Shown here in pieces: positions 10,641 to 22,680 of a DNA stretch of 64,000 bases. Position numbers and translations under genes: made by a program. Below the pieces are notes generated by a model. It was not told where the DNA came from. It saw nothing but the letters and a program-made list of their open reading frames with translations, and did no database searches. Position 1 is the first letter of the stretch; every line of letters begins with the position of its first letter. The stretch is taken from the NCBI RefSeq assembly GCF_030052815.1, contig NC_079498.1:78664992-78728991 (forward strand). The letters are read 5' to 3'. This DNA comes from Hevea brasiliensis. Its lineage: Eukaryota > Streptophyta > Magnoliopsida > Malpighiales > Euphorbiaceae.

Positions 10641-11879
10641 AGTCGCAAGACTATGGCAAGTCTACAGGTTACTCCTTTGTCTTTGGTACATGAGTTGAGA
10701 TCATTACATGCCAGTTTAGAGATTAATGATGAGGGGCAGACAGCAGTTGCATGGCATGTACAGCCTGTGTTAATTGATCAGATCAGAATGGCTGCTCAGA
10801 ATGATGAAAAGTATCAGAAGCTGTTGGAGGAAGTTCGGCAGGGCAAGAAACCAGAGTTCTCAATCAGAAATGATGGTCTACTGCTACACCAGGGTAGAAT
10901 ATGTGTTCCTAATAATGTTGATTTGAGGCAGATCATTTTGAAGGAAGCACATGAGTCTCCTTTTGCAATGCACCCTGGTGGTACAAAAATGTATAGAGGG
11001 CTAAAGGAGCATTACTGGTGGATGGGTTTAAAAAGAGATGTGGCAGAGTTTGTATCCAAATGCCTAACTTGTCAGCAAGTAAAGGCAGAGCATCAAGTAC
11101 CAACTGGGTTGTTACATCCACTGTCAGTGCCAGAATGGAAATGGGAAAGAATAACTATGGATTTTGTAATGGGACTTCCGAGGACACAGAAGAGTCATGA
11201 TGCAGTATGGGTCATTGTTGATAGACTAACTAAGTCTGCTCATTTTCTGCCAGTCCGAATGGACTACAGTTTAGATAGATTGGCCAAATTGTACATTGAT
11301 GAGATTGTGAGACTGCATGGAGTGCCAGTATCTATCGTATCAGACAGAGATCCTAGGTTCACTTCTAGATTCTGGGGTAGTCTTCAGAGAGCCCTAGGAA
11401 CTAGATTGAACTTCAGTACTGCATTCCACCCATAGACAGATGGCCAGTCTGAGAGGGTAATTTAGATTTTGGAGGACATGCTACGAGCTTGTGTGATTGA
11501 GTTTGAGGGTAGTTGGGATACACACTTGCCTTTGATTGAGTTTGCTTATAACAACAACTACCAATCAAGTATTGGGATGCCTCCATATGAAGCTTTGTAT
11601 GCCAGGAAATGTAGAACCCCATTATGTTGGGATGACGTGGGTGAAAGAAAAATGATTGGACCCGAAATTGTTCAACAGACTGAAGAGAAAATCAGGGTGA
11701 TCAAAGGTCGACTTAAAGCTGCATCAGACCGTCAAAAGTCCTATGTTGATTTGAAAAGAAGGGATATTAAGTATGCAGCGTGTGAGAAAGTGTTCCTCAA
11801 GGTTTCTCCTTGGAAGAGGATTATGAGATTTGGCAGGAAGGAGAAACTAAGTCCTCGTTTTATCGGGCCATATGAGGTA
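10641..11879 (+). pseudogene. T1 integrase, N-terminal and core part, cut by T2
   Basis: An HHCC zinc domain is visible ([13 protein letters not shown], then CLTCQQVK), followed by the DDE core: Asp in TMDFVMGLP (11160-11162), Asp in VSDRDPRF (11343-11345) and Glu in SERV (11451-11453). The TAG stops in HP*TDG (about 11433) and I*ILE (about 11464) both look like CAG-to-TAG changes. The frame continues to RFIGPYEV, where solo LTR T2 interrupts it at 11879. Integrase joins element cDNA to chromosomal DNA in the nucleus. This copy is inactive. Confidence 0.88.
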
Positions 11880-14800
11880 TGTCACACCCTACCCCTCTGT
11901 AAGGCATAACATGATCCCGTAGTATACCTATTGAATTACCAACTCTGTCTACTGATAACCCATTAAATACACTACAAGGGATTTTAAAAACTTTTCTTAC
12001 TTCTTTTACAGTGGTGAGCACTATTTACAGGTGTTAAAAACCTTTTTGAACTGAAGTGATAAAACTAACACATTTGAATTATTTGGAATTTCTATAAAAA
12101 TTTTAGCAGAGTGCCATCTATATTTTGGATAAAATAGTTCTTCAGAAAAACCTATAAAAAGCACTTCAATATATATTTCCAAATCTCAACTCCAACATGT
12201 TTCTCAACACAACATATTTCTCAACTCAAATCCATAGTAATTTTTCAAAGACTGAGATACAAGAAATATAACACAATTTTTACAAATCAAAATAACTCAT
12301 AATTTATTTTACAGCTTTAATGTACAATTTTGTTTTACAACTGCTCAAAACCAAGAACAATATATATACATACAGTGAAAATACATTACAATATAAAATG
12401 CAGAATATGGTATACTCAATATACCCGATGATTTCTCGCTGAATGTACTAGCAGCCTAGTCTGCTGCCCTGTCAGTCTGTCTACCTGTGACAGCAATGAA
12501 AAGCTATCGCTGAGTAAAATTTACTCAGTGGTGCACAATAACAATTTGAAATGCGATATATAAATCTTTTATTGACAGTTCACAAATCAAATGATTCACA
12601 ATTCCATTTCACAATTTACAAAATTCACCTAACACAAATTTGATCAAGTAATTGAATAATACCGTTTTGCAAATCAATAACACAATTCGATCAAATAACT
12701 GAATAATACCGTTTTGCAAATCAATAACACAATTCGATCAAATAACTGAATAATACAATGTTGCCAATCGATAACATAATTTAGGCCATGACACAATTTT
12801 TCCACACATGCCGTGTTGTACACCACGACAAGACACACTCACCCCAATAATCGAAATCAATGAGGGAGGAAGCTAGCTGAATAATGAGTACTCATCTACA
12901 CTCATCTCAGACTGGGAAGTCAAAGAGGGAGGAACATAATCACACTCACCCCAGACTGATAAGTCAAAGAGGGAGGAATATATCACACTCACCCCATAAA
13001 TGGAGGAGGAACATAGTAATAGTGTCATGCCAAAGTGTGAATCAAAACAATTTCAAATCACAATATTTTATACGAACCACAAATCACATTTTATCTCAAA
13101 ATTTTTATTTGCAAAGTTGGCAACATAGTAATTTCCAAATAATATTCCCAAAACCAAAGCAATCAAAAATTATTCATAACTCATTTCTCCAAATAAATTT
13201 GCTAGTAAAAGCAGTGAATATAAAAGTATTGTGCACGGACACAATTTAAAACTATAATGTTCAATTAAATTTTTAAGTAGAAAATGAGAAGTCAAAATTA
13301 TTGTGCACAAACACAATTTAAAACAATAACGTACAAATAATCATAATTTATTTCAATTGAAAAATTCAAAAGAAATAAATATTGTGCACAAACACAATTT
13401 AAAACTATAATGTTCAATTAAATTTTTAAGTAGAAAATGAGAAGTCAAAATTATTGTGCACAAATACAATTTAAAACAATAACGTACAAATAATCATAAT
13501 TTATTTCAATTGAAAAATTCAAAAGAAATAAATATTGTGCACAAACCTTTGATAACTGTCTCTTGGCTCTGACTCAGTGTTTCCTTCCCTTTTCCTAAGT
13601 CTTTGGTAACTGAGAAACACAATTTGAAGTGTTTCAGTACTAAATTAAATTGTCTCTAACGATAATGTTCGATAAGTAATTCACTGAAAGCTATTATTTG
13701 CTTAATCACCTAATATACCGACCCTCGATACGTTCTAGGTAAATTAGGTTTTAGTGTCATTAATATGTCATATTCGATAGTCTTTTAGGGTTGGTACATG
13801 TTACCAATTTCATTTCCTTGTTTAGTGCATTTTATTGCAACTTGCTGGATTCCGGGATACTAGTTTGACCTAGCCGGACGACCTAGTTCCCTCGGTTTTT
13901 GGGTTTCGGTTAAAACTACAAACTTGTAGATCTATGTCTTACGGAACGCAGGGCAAAATTTTAGGTCATTCTGAGTTTTGTAGACCAAGTTATGGTCATT
14001 TTACTATTGCTGGTCAAATGGCATCAAATTAGGTCATTTTAGGTCATTTTAGGTTCGGCCAGTTTTTGGACCCGAACTTGTGCAAGCTGTTTGACTTGCT
14101 TATAGTCATTTATGGGCTTTGGTGTCTTCATAAGACTTGTAGATATGGGTCTTAACTATTCATGGTTAAAATTTCAGGTCAATTGGACCTCTTTTGAGTG
14201 AGTTATGGCCTAAACATTAACTGCTGCCCAAATGGTCAGTTTTCAGGCCTCAATTGCACTTAATCCAGATTTGGTCATTTTTCAAGCTACCTTGCAAGCA
14301 GAATTTTGGCAAGCTTTCTTCATGAAAGTTGGCACATTTTGTGCCTAGTTTCACCTCCAAATGGTCTCATACCAATTAGAGTCACACACTTAAAGTTATA
14401 GGCCTAAAACTCAAACTGCCTTATTGAAATTCTTGCATACACATCAAGCATCACTTTTAACACTCACCAAACTTAACCTTCAAACCAATTCTGGTTGTAC
14501 CACAACCTAAACATAATTTATAACATATTATAGGTCATTTTGGCAGCTTACAATTACATTCAATGTGCACCAACAAGTGCAGAATTTGTCCAACTCAATT
14601 TACAACAATTCAATCACCAATTCATGCCCATTTACATGTCCCACTTTACACCACCATACATACACTCAAACTGCCATAACAACCAACACATTTCAACACC
14701 ATTATTTCATAAACCAAGCATGAATTCCAGCATTCCTCAAGAGTTAACAAACTGCCACAATGGTACACTTACATTCCATTACTTTCCAAGCTTTAAACTT

Positions 14801-15911
14801 CATTTTACATTTACATATACTAAGTATACATCACCCAAACAATTTCCTATACAATATACATTTAATCAATCATTTAATTCACCATTTACAAGCACAATTA
14901 AACTGCCTTCAAGGTGTTCCCATGGCTGCCAAAAGTGCACATTCCCATTCAACATCAAAACTCAAAATTTTCTCCATAAATCAAACACCCATAACACCCT
15001 TACAAACTTTAACAAAGCAACATTCAAAAACACAAACTTACCTATGGATGAGACTTCTTAAATCTTCACCAAAACTTGGTCTTCTTGCTGCCAATCTACT
15101 GCCCAAGTGGTGTAGACTAACTTTGATGAAGGAAGGTAGAAGGAAAGAAGCTTGAATCTCATATGCATGGAGCTTCAACCATGCGTCAATGGAGTTTTTT
15201 GGGAGCAAATTTTCTGCTGGTTCTAAGGTTGAAGATGAAGATGTATATTCTGCCCAAATGAAACTTTAGTGGTCCACTTAAATGAGTTAGTGGACCACTA
15301 TGTAAGAATTAAATCATTGTTTATTCTAAGGTTTCATTTTTCCACATTTAACTCCCAATTTTTGCTATTTACATTAGGTACCACCAATTTAATTTTTCAT
15401 GACATTTTCCAAGTGTAATATTATTTATTTTTAATGGACATTTAGGTCAAAAGACAACTCGGGGTGTCAAATGACCACAATGCCCCTGTTCGGATTGCAT
15501 TCCCGATTTTTCGGTAACACCAGGTTTTGTCCTTTTTTCGATTTGTCACTTTTCTTTGTACTAATTATTTAATTTTTTTTTTTGATATTTCTAATGATAT
15601 TTATACTTCAATTGATGTCTCTTTAAGTCCTAAAAATATTTTTCAGGGTTCCTCGCTGTCCAGGGCTAGTCAACGGTCCACGCCGTAACTTCCCGGTGCA
15701 GTCACCCATCGCTAGGGTTCTCAGCTCGCTTAACTTGGTTACCTTTCTTTGCTATTATTTTTCCTTTGTTTTTCTTGTATTTTATTTTCTTCTATTTCAT
15801 TATTTTATGTCTCCTCACTCATAACGAAGGGTAGTTCTAGGCATCCTAGCTGTCTGGACAACACTGGTCACCGGAACAGTAGAACGCACTACTGAACTTA
15901 GGGGTGTTACA
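11880..15911 (-). mobile_element. T2: solo LTR of a gypsy element in T1 integrase
   Basis: This 4032-bp LTR reads TGTAACACCCC at its right end and GGTGTGACA at its left end on the minus strand. It is flanked by AGGTA (11875-11879 and 15912-15916), and T1 pol resumes directly after. There is no internal region, so it is a solo LTR, normally a product of LTR-LTR recombination. It belongs to a subfamily different from T1: only blocks align, namely both ends, the hairpin (12510-12528), the splice-like sites and the GGTGACC block. T5 at 63699 looks like the same subfamily. Bases 13250-13560 contain an imperfect direct duplication of about 120-190 bp. ORFs at 12884-13249 and 14540-15155 resemble no known family. 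Confidence 0.93.
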
Positions 15912-16235
15912 AGGTATTAGAAAGAGTGGGTCCTTTGGCTTATCGTTTGGCACTACCTCCAAAGTTAAATAAGATACATAACATCTTCCATGTATATGTT
16001 AAGGAAGTATCGATCAGACCCATCTCATGTAGTACCAATAGAAGAAATAGAAGTGAATCCAGACCTCACATATGAAGAAGAACCCATAAAGATTCTGGCT
16101 TATGAGGTGAAGCAGCTACGGAATAAGCAGATACCATTGGTAAAAGTGCTGTGGAACCATCATTCGGGCCAAGAAGCTACTTGGGAACGAGAGGAGGACA
16201 TGAGTAGACAACACCCACAGCTATTCAAAAATTGA
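15912..16235 (+). pseudogene. T1 integrase C-terminal part with chromodomain-like tail
   Basis: After T2 the frame resumes as LERVGPLAYRLALPP and KIHNIFHV, a conserved gypsy integrase C-terminal motif. A small deletion near 15992 shifts the frame. The tail reads EEEPIKILAYEVKQLRNK, IPLVKVLWNHH and EATWEREEDM, the pattern of the plant chromovirus C-terminal chromodomain (group II type, lacking some of the aromatic cage). In this family the tail is thought to guide insertion toward particular chromatin. The stop codon follows FKN at about 16233. Confidence 0.82.
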
Positions 16236-16268
16236 TACCAGGTAAAATTTCGAGACGAAATTTATTTT

Positions 16269-16280
16269 AAGGGGGAGAGA
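16269..16280 (+). other. T1 polypurine tract
   Basis: AAGGGGGAGAGA directly precedes the 3' LTR (with AT between) and would prime plus-strand DNA synthesis. Confidence 0.85.
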
Positions 16281-16282
16281 AT

Positions 16283-19200
16283 TGTAACACCCCTATTTGT
16301 ATGGCCTGGTATATTTCACTGTTCCGGTGACCGGTGTCGGTCCGGACAATTAATGGGATTAGGGCCACACTTAAGACAACTTGAGAAGCAATAAACACAA
16401 ATAATTAGTAATGTTTAATTAGTTAACTATAAATAAGAAAAACAGAACATAAGAGGTTAAATGAGCCGAGAGTCACAGCCATGAGTGACCTTCTCGGGAA
16501 CGACTGCGAAGTCAATTTAAACTCAAATTTCAAACCGTAAAAAGTGACGCTGCGGTCCTTAGGACCCTTATAAACATAGTGGAAAAAAGAAAATCATGAA
16601 AAAGAACTGTTAAGTCAGTCAAATAATTAGGTCAGGGAGCCGGAAGAAATAAGGAATTATTTGCGAACCGGGATGAACCGGCGAGGGGCAATTTGGTTAA
16701 TTGACCCCGAGAGCTGACTCCTGACCTAACTGTCAAATAAAATCGGAGAAAAGAAAATTTCAGAATCGAGAATTAAATTAAAGAACTAATAGAAAAAAAT
16801 AAATAGAGAAAAAAAAAGAAGATGGAAAAGTCAAAGGTGATGACATCATGCATGATGTCATCAAGGATTAATTAATTTATTTTATTAAATTGGGATTTTT
16901 GGTCTTCTAAAAGGGGATAATTACTAACAATTAAAAAGAAAAAAAAATCACTTTCTTCCTCCCCATGTCCAACCGTCCCTCTCTCTCACCATTTTTCTCA
17001 AAAATCCTCCATTAATGAATATTTGAAGCTCATAAAACCCTAAATTTTCTTCATAATTCCTATAATTCCCAACACCAAATCTTGATATTAGACCTTGGTT
17101 AAGAACTTAGAAGCAAAGAAAGGAAGAAAAAGTGAAGAGATTGAAGTTGGGAAAAGCTTCATCAAAGGTAAGTCTCCCTCTCCTAACTTAAATTAATTTA
17201 TACTTATGAAAATGATGTTGAGCAAGTGAAAATTTAATGAAAAAGGAAAGAAATATTGTGTTGAGGGAAAAAGGGAAATTCAGCCAACTTGATGGGGGTT
17301 AGGGTTTGATGGAATTGATAGAATTGAACATGTAATTGAGGTTTGATGCATTAGAATGAGTTTAAAAGCTTTAATTAGTTGAATGGTTAAGTTGAAATTC
17401 TTAAATGTGATTAATCAATTGCAACAAAGTAGTGAGATTAGGGTTTTGAGGCAAATTTTGAAGAAATGCATAAATGATGACTTTGGTCTATTGTGAGATG
17501 AAAAATGGTCAATAATGACCAAAAGAGATGTGTGGAAATTGTGAGAATGGAAGTTAAATTCGTAGGTCAAATGGTCATGCTACTGGTAGTATGACCAAAC
17601 CAACTTTGAAGGACCAAAACGGAAATTTTACAAGTCCAATTGATATGCCACCAATTGGAGATGAAAATAGACATAAAATAGCACAATTTTCATTAAGGAA
17701 CCATGGCCAAAAACTGACTAAAACTTGGTGAACCAATTGACCAAAGTGAAATGAGAGCAGGCTGCCACTGCACCAAACTGACTAAATGAATAGTAACTAT
17801 TCATTTGGTCATAATTCGAGCTAGACAGGTCAAATTGATCTGAAATTTTACCAGTAATTAGATAAGACATAGATCTAAAACTTTCATGAAGAACACCACC
17901 CCAAATTATGCAATCAACCTAGTCAAATTATTGAGCAAAGTTGAGTTATTAAACCTGCAACTCTGCAGAATTGCCATTGAGCAGTAAAGTTCCAATGGCT
18001 ATAACTCTCTCTAGAAAACTCCGATTTAGGTGAATCTTGAACCGATGGAAACCTAAGACATAGTAGAACATTTCTTATGAAGGGAATTAGACCAAATTAT
18101 GAACTTAACTTGATCAAATTACTAAACAAAGTTGGATAAAAAAACCTGCCAGAACAATAGTGCACGTAAACAGTAACTGTATTTTGGCTATAACTTGAGC
18201 TACAAAACTCCGATTGGGGTGATCCAAAAATGAGAATACACTTAAGACAATAAGGAACATTTTATATGAAGGAAGTTTTGCCAAATTCCAACAGTAGATT
18301 GACCAATGGAACAGTGCAACTTCGGAGCACCAAAACCGAAAATTAGCAATTTTGCCAAAATGACCTAACCTTTGAGAAAATGACCAAAACCAACAAGTTT
18401 TATGACCAAAATGTGGTATGTGGGTGAAGTTGGAGTTCCCATACCTATTAAGCCTTAAAAAGTCAACAATTTGACTTGAATAGTGTAGTGAATAGTAACC
18501 CGAAACACAAAAACTTCGAGAACGTCAAATTTAGCACGTTAGAGCTAGGTAATTGTGAAGCTAAATTTATTTTGGATTTATGTTAAGTTCTAGTACTGAA
18601 ACATTGTAAAATTGTGTGTTTCAGTTGGAAGGAACCCGAGGAATCGAGTCGAGGCTAAAGGACGACTCGCATGAGTTTTGTGCACAATAAACCCTATTTA
18701 AGCATTTTATCCTTGAAAAATTGATTTAGTACGCATTATGAATTTATGAACTTTTGTGTTGCCACCTTGTGATCAAATTGTAACTTTGGAAATTGATTTG
18801 ATTTTTGTATGCAATATTTGAATGAAATGTTTGAAATGGATTTTTGATTCACACTTAGCATGACAGTTACTTATTATTCCTCCTCCATTTATGGGGTTGA
18901 GATCGTTTATTTTCCTTCCTCTCTGACTTGCCAGTTGAGGTTGTAGATCGAATGAGTACTCATTAGCTAGCTAGCCAGCCACCTCCCTCATTGATTTTCA
19001 TTAATGGGGTTGAGATTGCTTTGTCGTGGTGTACAACGCGGCATTGATTGGAAATTTTGTGTCATTGCTTAAGTTGTGTATAACTTTGGCAACACTGTGT
19101 TTATGAAATTTTTTGACTAAACTGTGTTTAATAGATTATTTGACAAAATGATGTTATTATGAACTTTAATATTTGTGAAATGTAATTGAGAAACATTTAA

Positions 19201-19950
19201 ATTGTGTTTGGCAATGAATGATTTATTTATTGCATTTTAAATTTTTATTGTGCACCACTGAGTATTTTTATACTCAGCAATAGCTTATTTTGCTGTCGCA
19301 GATAAGAGCAAGGAGAAAGCAGCAGAGTGAGCTGCTGTTAAATCGAGGACTACTCTGATCATTTTGTACGGGTATTATTTTATATCCTTGTAGATAATAT
19401 TGATGTAAATATAGAAATGTTATTTGTATCAATGTAAGTTGAGCAGTTGTAAATAAATTGTAATGATATTATTTTGGACTTTCTTCTGTAAATTTAATAT
19501 TTGTACATATGAAATTCCTACTTTATGCTTTGTGAATGGAATTATTAACTATTCTGAGTTGATAAATTTGATTTGGATTGTGGAACTGTTTTGAAATGAA
19601 TTGATTGGAGTTGAATTGTGATTTATTGGAGGTTGGAAATTGTGAAACATTTTTGGGAGTGTTTTTCTCAGGTATTTGAAGAACGGTTTTCTCCAAAAAC
19701 AAACGGAACTCTGTCAAAATTTTTATAAAAATGGCGGCAAAAGTAAAATGGACAAAAACTTTTACTAGTATTTAAACTTGAATAAATGGTTTTTAATTCT
19801 CACTAAAATGCTCACCACTTCCAAAATGTAAGAAAATCGTTTTAAAATCTCTTGTAGGGTACTTAATGAGTTATCGGTAGGGGAAGTTCGGTAGTTCATT
19901 AAGTATTCTACGGGATCATGTTATGCCTTACAGAGGGGTAAGGTGTGACA
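16283..19950 (+). repeat. T1 3' LTR
   Basis: Nearly co-linear with 3704-7380, with roughly two to three differences per hundred bases in the parts compared by eye and a few small indels (for example near 17050 and 18150). The palindrome (16840-16861) and hairpin (19258-19277) are both kept. It ends GGTGTGACA, then GATTA of the target duplication. Confidence 0.92.
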
Positions 19951-20159
19951 GATTATATGATTTAATTGTGTGTTTTGATCATGAGATGATTTATCCATTG
20001 CTAGTTGCAATGGATGTGTGGCGGCATGCAAGAGAACACCTTCATGGTGCGCAAGGTTTGTGGCTTCATGGGTTCAAGGTTTGGCTTTTTAATTTGCAAT
20101 TGTTGTATGATCTAAAAGCTCATCCTATGTCTAATTAAATTGTTTAATTAGAATTTCAA

Positions 20160-20700
20160 TCACACAATGAAATTTTGATTCAAATCAGAATTTTAAAAAT
20201 TGTTTGAATGTGATTCAAATCTGAATTTTAAAAGTTGTTTGAATGTGATTCAAATCTGAATTTTTAAAGTTGTTTGAATCATATTTAAATCTAATTTTTT
20301 AAAGTTGTTTGAATAATATTCAGATCTGAAATTTTAAAAATTGTTTGAATGTGATTCAAATCTGATTTTTTAAAAATTGTTTGAATGTGATTCAAATCTG
20401 AATTTTAAAAGTTGTTTGAATGTGATTCAAATCTGAATTTTTAAAGTTATTTGAATCATATTCAAATTTGAATTTTTAAAGTTGTTTGAATAATATTCAG
20501 ATCTAAATTTTTTAAAAATTGTTTGAATGTGATTCAAATATGATTTTTTAAAAATTATTTGAATGTGATTCAAATATGAATTTTTAAGGTTGTTTGAATG
20601 TGATTCAAATTTGAATTTTTAAATTTGTTTGAATGAGATTCAAATCTGAATTTTTAAATTTATTTGAATCATATTCAAATCTAGATTTTTAAGTTGAATA
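20160..20700 (+). repeat. C2 leader hairpin-repeat array
   Basis: About 14 imperfect units of 35-37 bp, each with a short inverted repeat such as TTTGAATGTGATTCAAA (7-bp arms, 3-base loop), separated by a TTTTTAAA-rich spacer. Variant units recur in the same order, giving a higher-order period of about 177 bp: unit starts 20203 and 20380, 20238 and 20415, and next 20558. The array lies between the primer site and gag. C3 has a shorter version (about 7 units, 61800-62080). Confidence 0.85.
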
Positions 20701-21859
20701 TGAGATATTCAATTTAATTTAAGTATGTATGTTTTATTTAATTGTTAAATAGTGATATGCATGATGGATGATCATGGACTATAAAAGACCAATGTGATTG
20801 GATTTATTTTCTTTGGGATTGTAAATTAATTAATTTATTTTAATTTATTTTGGGCATGTATTATTAAGGTTGTAATAATTTTTGGGTTGTAATTTCATTT
20901 ATTTAAGTTCTTGTAAATTCACCTTGGTATGCCAAGGATTACCATGTAATTGGATTGCAAGAAGTTCATGGAGGTCAAGAGCATTGGTGGGACCAATTGA
21001 AGGAATTCAAGATCAAGTGTTGATTATGTACTCCTTCAGCAACTCTTGCAAAATGAATGAATGAAATGCACCTAGGAATGCCCTGATTCAATTCTTGGTG
21101 GCTCAGAATTGAATTCCTTAGAAAGTCCATGATCATACCATATTTACTTATTGTCCATGAATGCATGAGATGTATGTGAATGTATGCAGTATATGATATA
21201 TGCATGCTAAATGGATAATGTGCAAAGTGAGACCTTAATAGTAATTAGGATGACCATAAAATCTTCCAAACAAATTATTAAGTTGGAAATGCTATAATTA
21301 AAGTAATTATAATATGGGCCCTCCATTGGGGCAATTATTTTAAGAAATTTTAAATAGTTGCATAAGATGTAATTAATTTAAAAGATTTTCTTAAGAATAA
21401 TTGTTAAGCATGAGATGTTGTAAATATGTAAATGGTTTGGTGGCCAGTATTGGATGTACCTAAGGACATTAAAATTATTTGCATAATTACTTGCTCAATG
21501 GGATCAACTTAACTAATGCAAGACAAGTCAATAATGGATGTACCTGAGATTTTGAGCATTAGGGGCTAGGTAAAGGATTGAACCTCACATGAGATGTGAT
21601 GGGCAAGGAGTTGCACACTTATAGTTTATTGTAATTCCAATAATAGATGTACCTGAGGATGATCAATAGAATTATAAGAATTCAATCACCCACTAGAAAT
21701 CCATCCAACTAGGATTTCCATTTTCTACTTTGGAAGTATAGGATTCGTTAAGTTAGTGGGAGGACCAATTTGATTAAATGACCATAATCATTTTGGTTAA
21801 TTACTTGATACATTTACTAATTAATCTGGTTATTTTCTGCAATTAATTTTCTGATAATA
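20701..21859 (+). other. C2 5' untranslated leader
   Basis: Non-coding leader, co-linear with C1 bases 1-18 plus 415-1412 and with C3 (60633-61800, minus strand). It carries three copies of a motif like AATAATGGATGTACCTGAGG (about 21447, 21530 and 21639) and the undisturbed M1 target site TGTAT (20857-20861). No conserved ORF is present. Confidence 0.8.
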
Positions 21860-22680
21860 ATGAGCATAGAACAACCACCACCATCCAATATCTTTGCAAG
21901 CATACTTGATCGCAATAGGTTGACAGGACCTAATCTCTCTGATTGGCTAAGAAATTTGAAACTTGTCCTGAACCTTGAACATATAGGATATGTTCTAGAC
22001 TCAAATGTTCCTGGTCCCTTACCTCCAAAGGCCACACCAGAGGAACATGAAACTTTGGACAAGTGGAAGGAGCATGATATGAGAGCTAAGTGTTACATGC
22101 TTGCTTCCATGAGTAATGAGTTACAAAAGCAGCATGAGAACATGCAGAGTGCGAGTGAGATCCTCCTTCACTTACAAGAGTTGTATGGTGAGCACAGAAG
22201 GAATGCTAGGTATGAGATATCTAGACAGCTATTCCGCATGAGGATGTCTGAGGGACAGAATGTTGGGGATCATGTCTAGAAGATGATTCGGCTGATTGAG
22301 CAGCTGGAACATCTTGACTTCAACATGGATTTTCAACTACAGGCGGATTTGATCCTTCAGTCCCTTCCTAAGTCTTTTGGGAATTTTGTGACAAATTTCC
22401 ATATGATTAAACAGGAATGCACCTTAGCTGGTTTACTCAACATGCTGGTTATTGCCCAAAAGAATATGTCGGGCAATAAAAGAAAAGAGGCTGCTTTGAT
22501 TGCATCTTCTTCTGCTAGAAAGTCCAACAAGAAGAAGGGCAATAAGAAAAAGAAACCTTAGATTCCTACTCCTTCTAAGAAAATAGCTAAACAGAAAGGG
22601 AAGACTAAAGCTGATGGAGGCAAAGGAAAGTGTTTCCACTGCCAGAAGGATGGGCACTGGAAAAGGAACTGCCCAGAGTA
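21860..22680 (+). pseudogene. gag: C2 gag
   Basis: ATG 21860 opens MSIEQPPPSN; the Gag core with LDKWKEHDMRAKCYML and LLHLQELYGEHRR follows. Stops: TAG at about 22277 (a His codon in C1 and C3) and TAG at about 22559 (Gln). A lysine-rich stretch KKKGNKKKK leads to a zinc knuckle CFHCQKDGHWKRNC (about 22630-22672) that keeps all four ligands. The frame then jumps at CPEY straight into the pre-integrase region, so the protease segment is missing. Confidence 0.87.

Larger units (their letters stand above)
3704..19950 (+). mobile_element. T1: full-length gypsy (Tekay/Del-like chromovirus), inserted in C2 leader
   Basis: LTRs at 3704-7380 (3677 bp) and 16283-19950 (3668 bp) are flanked by GATTA (3699-3703 and 19951-19955). 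The internal part has a primer site, one gag-pol reading region in the order Gag, protease, reverse transcriptase, RNase H, integrase, chromodomain-like tail, and a polypurine tract. The integrase-last order defines Ty3/gypsy. Very long LTRs and the tail favour Tekay/Del. It is split by solo LTR T2 (11880-15911). Stops and at least three frameshifts make it defective. Confidence 0.93.

Noticed and set aside
14540..15155. ORFs of 131-173 codons in solo LTR T2
   Set aside because: Low-complexity, His/Phe/Thr-rich translation of A/C-rich sequence. No domain, and two overlapping frames are open equally.
19923..20138. 71-codon ORF beginning in the T1 3' LTR end and running into C2 leader
   Set aside because: It spans an insertion junction, so it cannot be an inherited gene. 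The corresponding C3 leader has no such frame.
20160..20700. CRISPR-like array (regular repeats with short spacers)
   Set aside because: Repeats are degenerate, spacers are the same AT-rich sequence, there are no cas genes, and the context is a plant retrotransposon leader.
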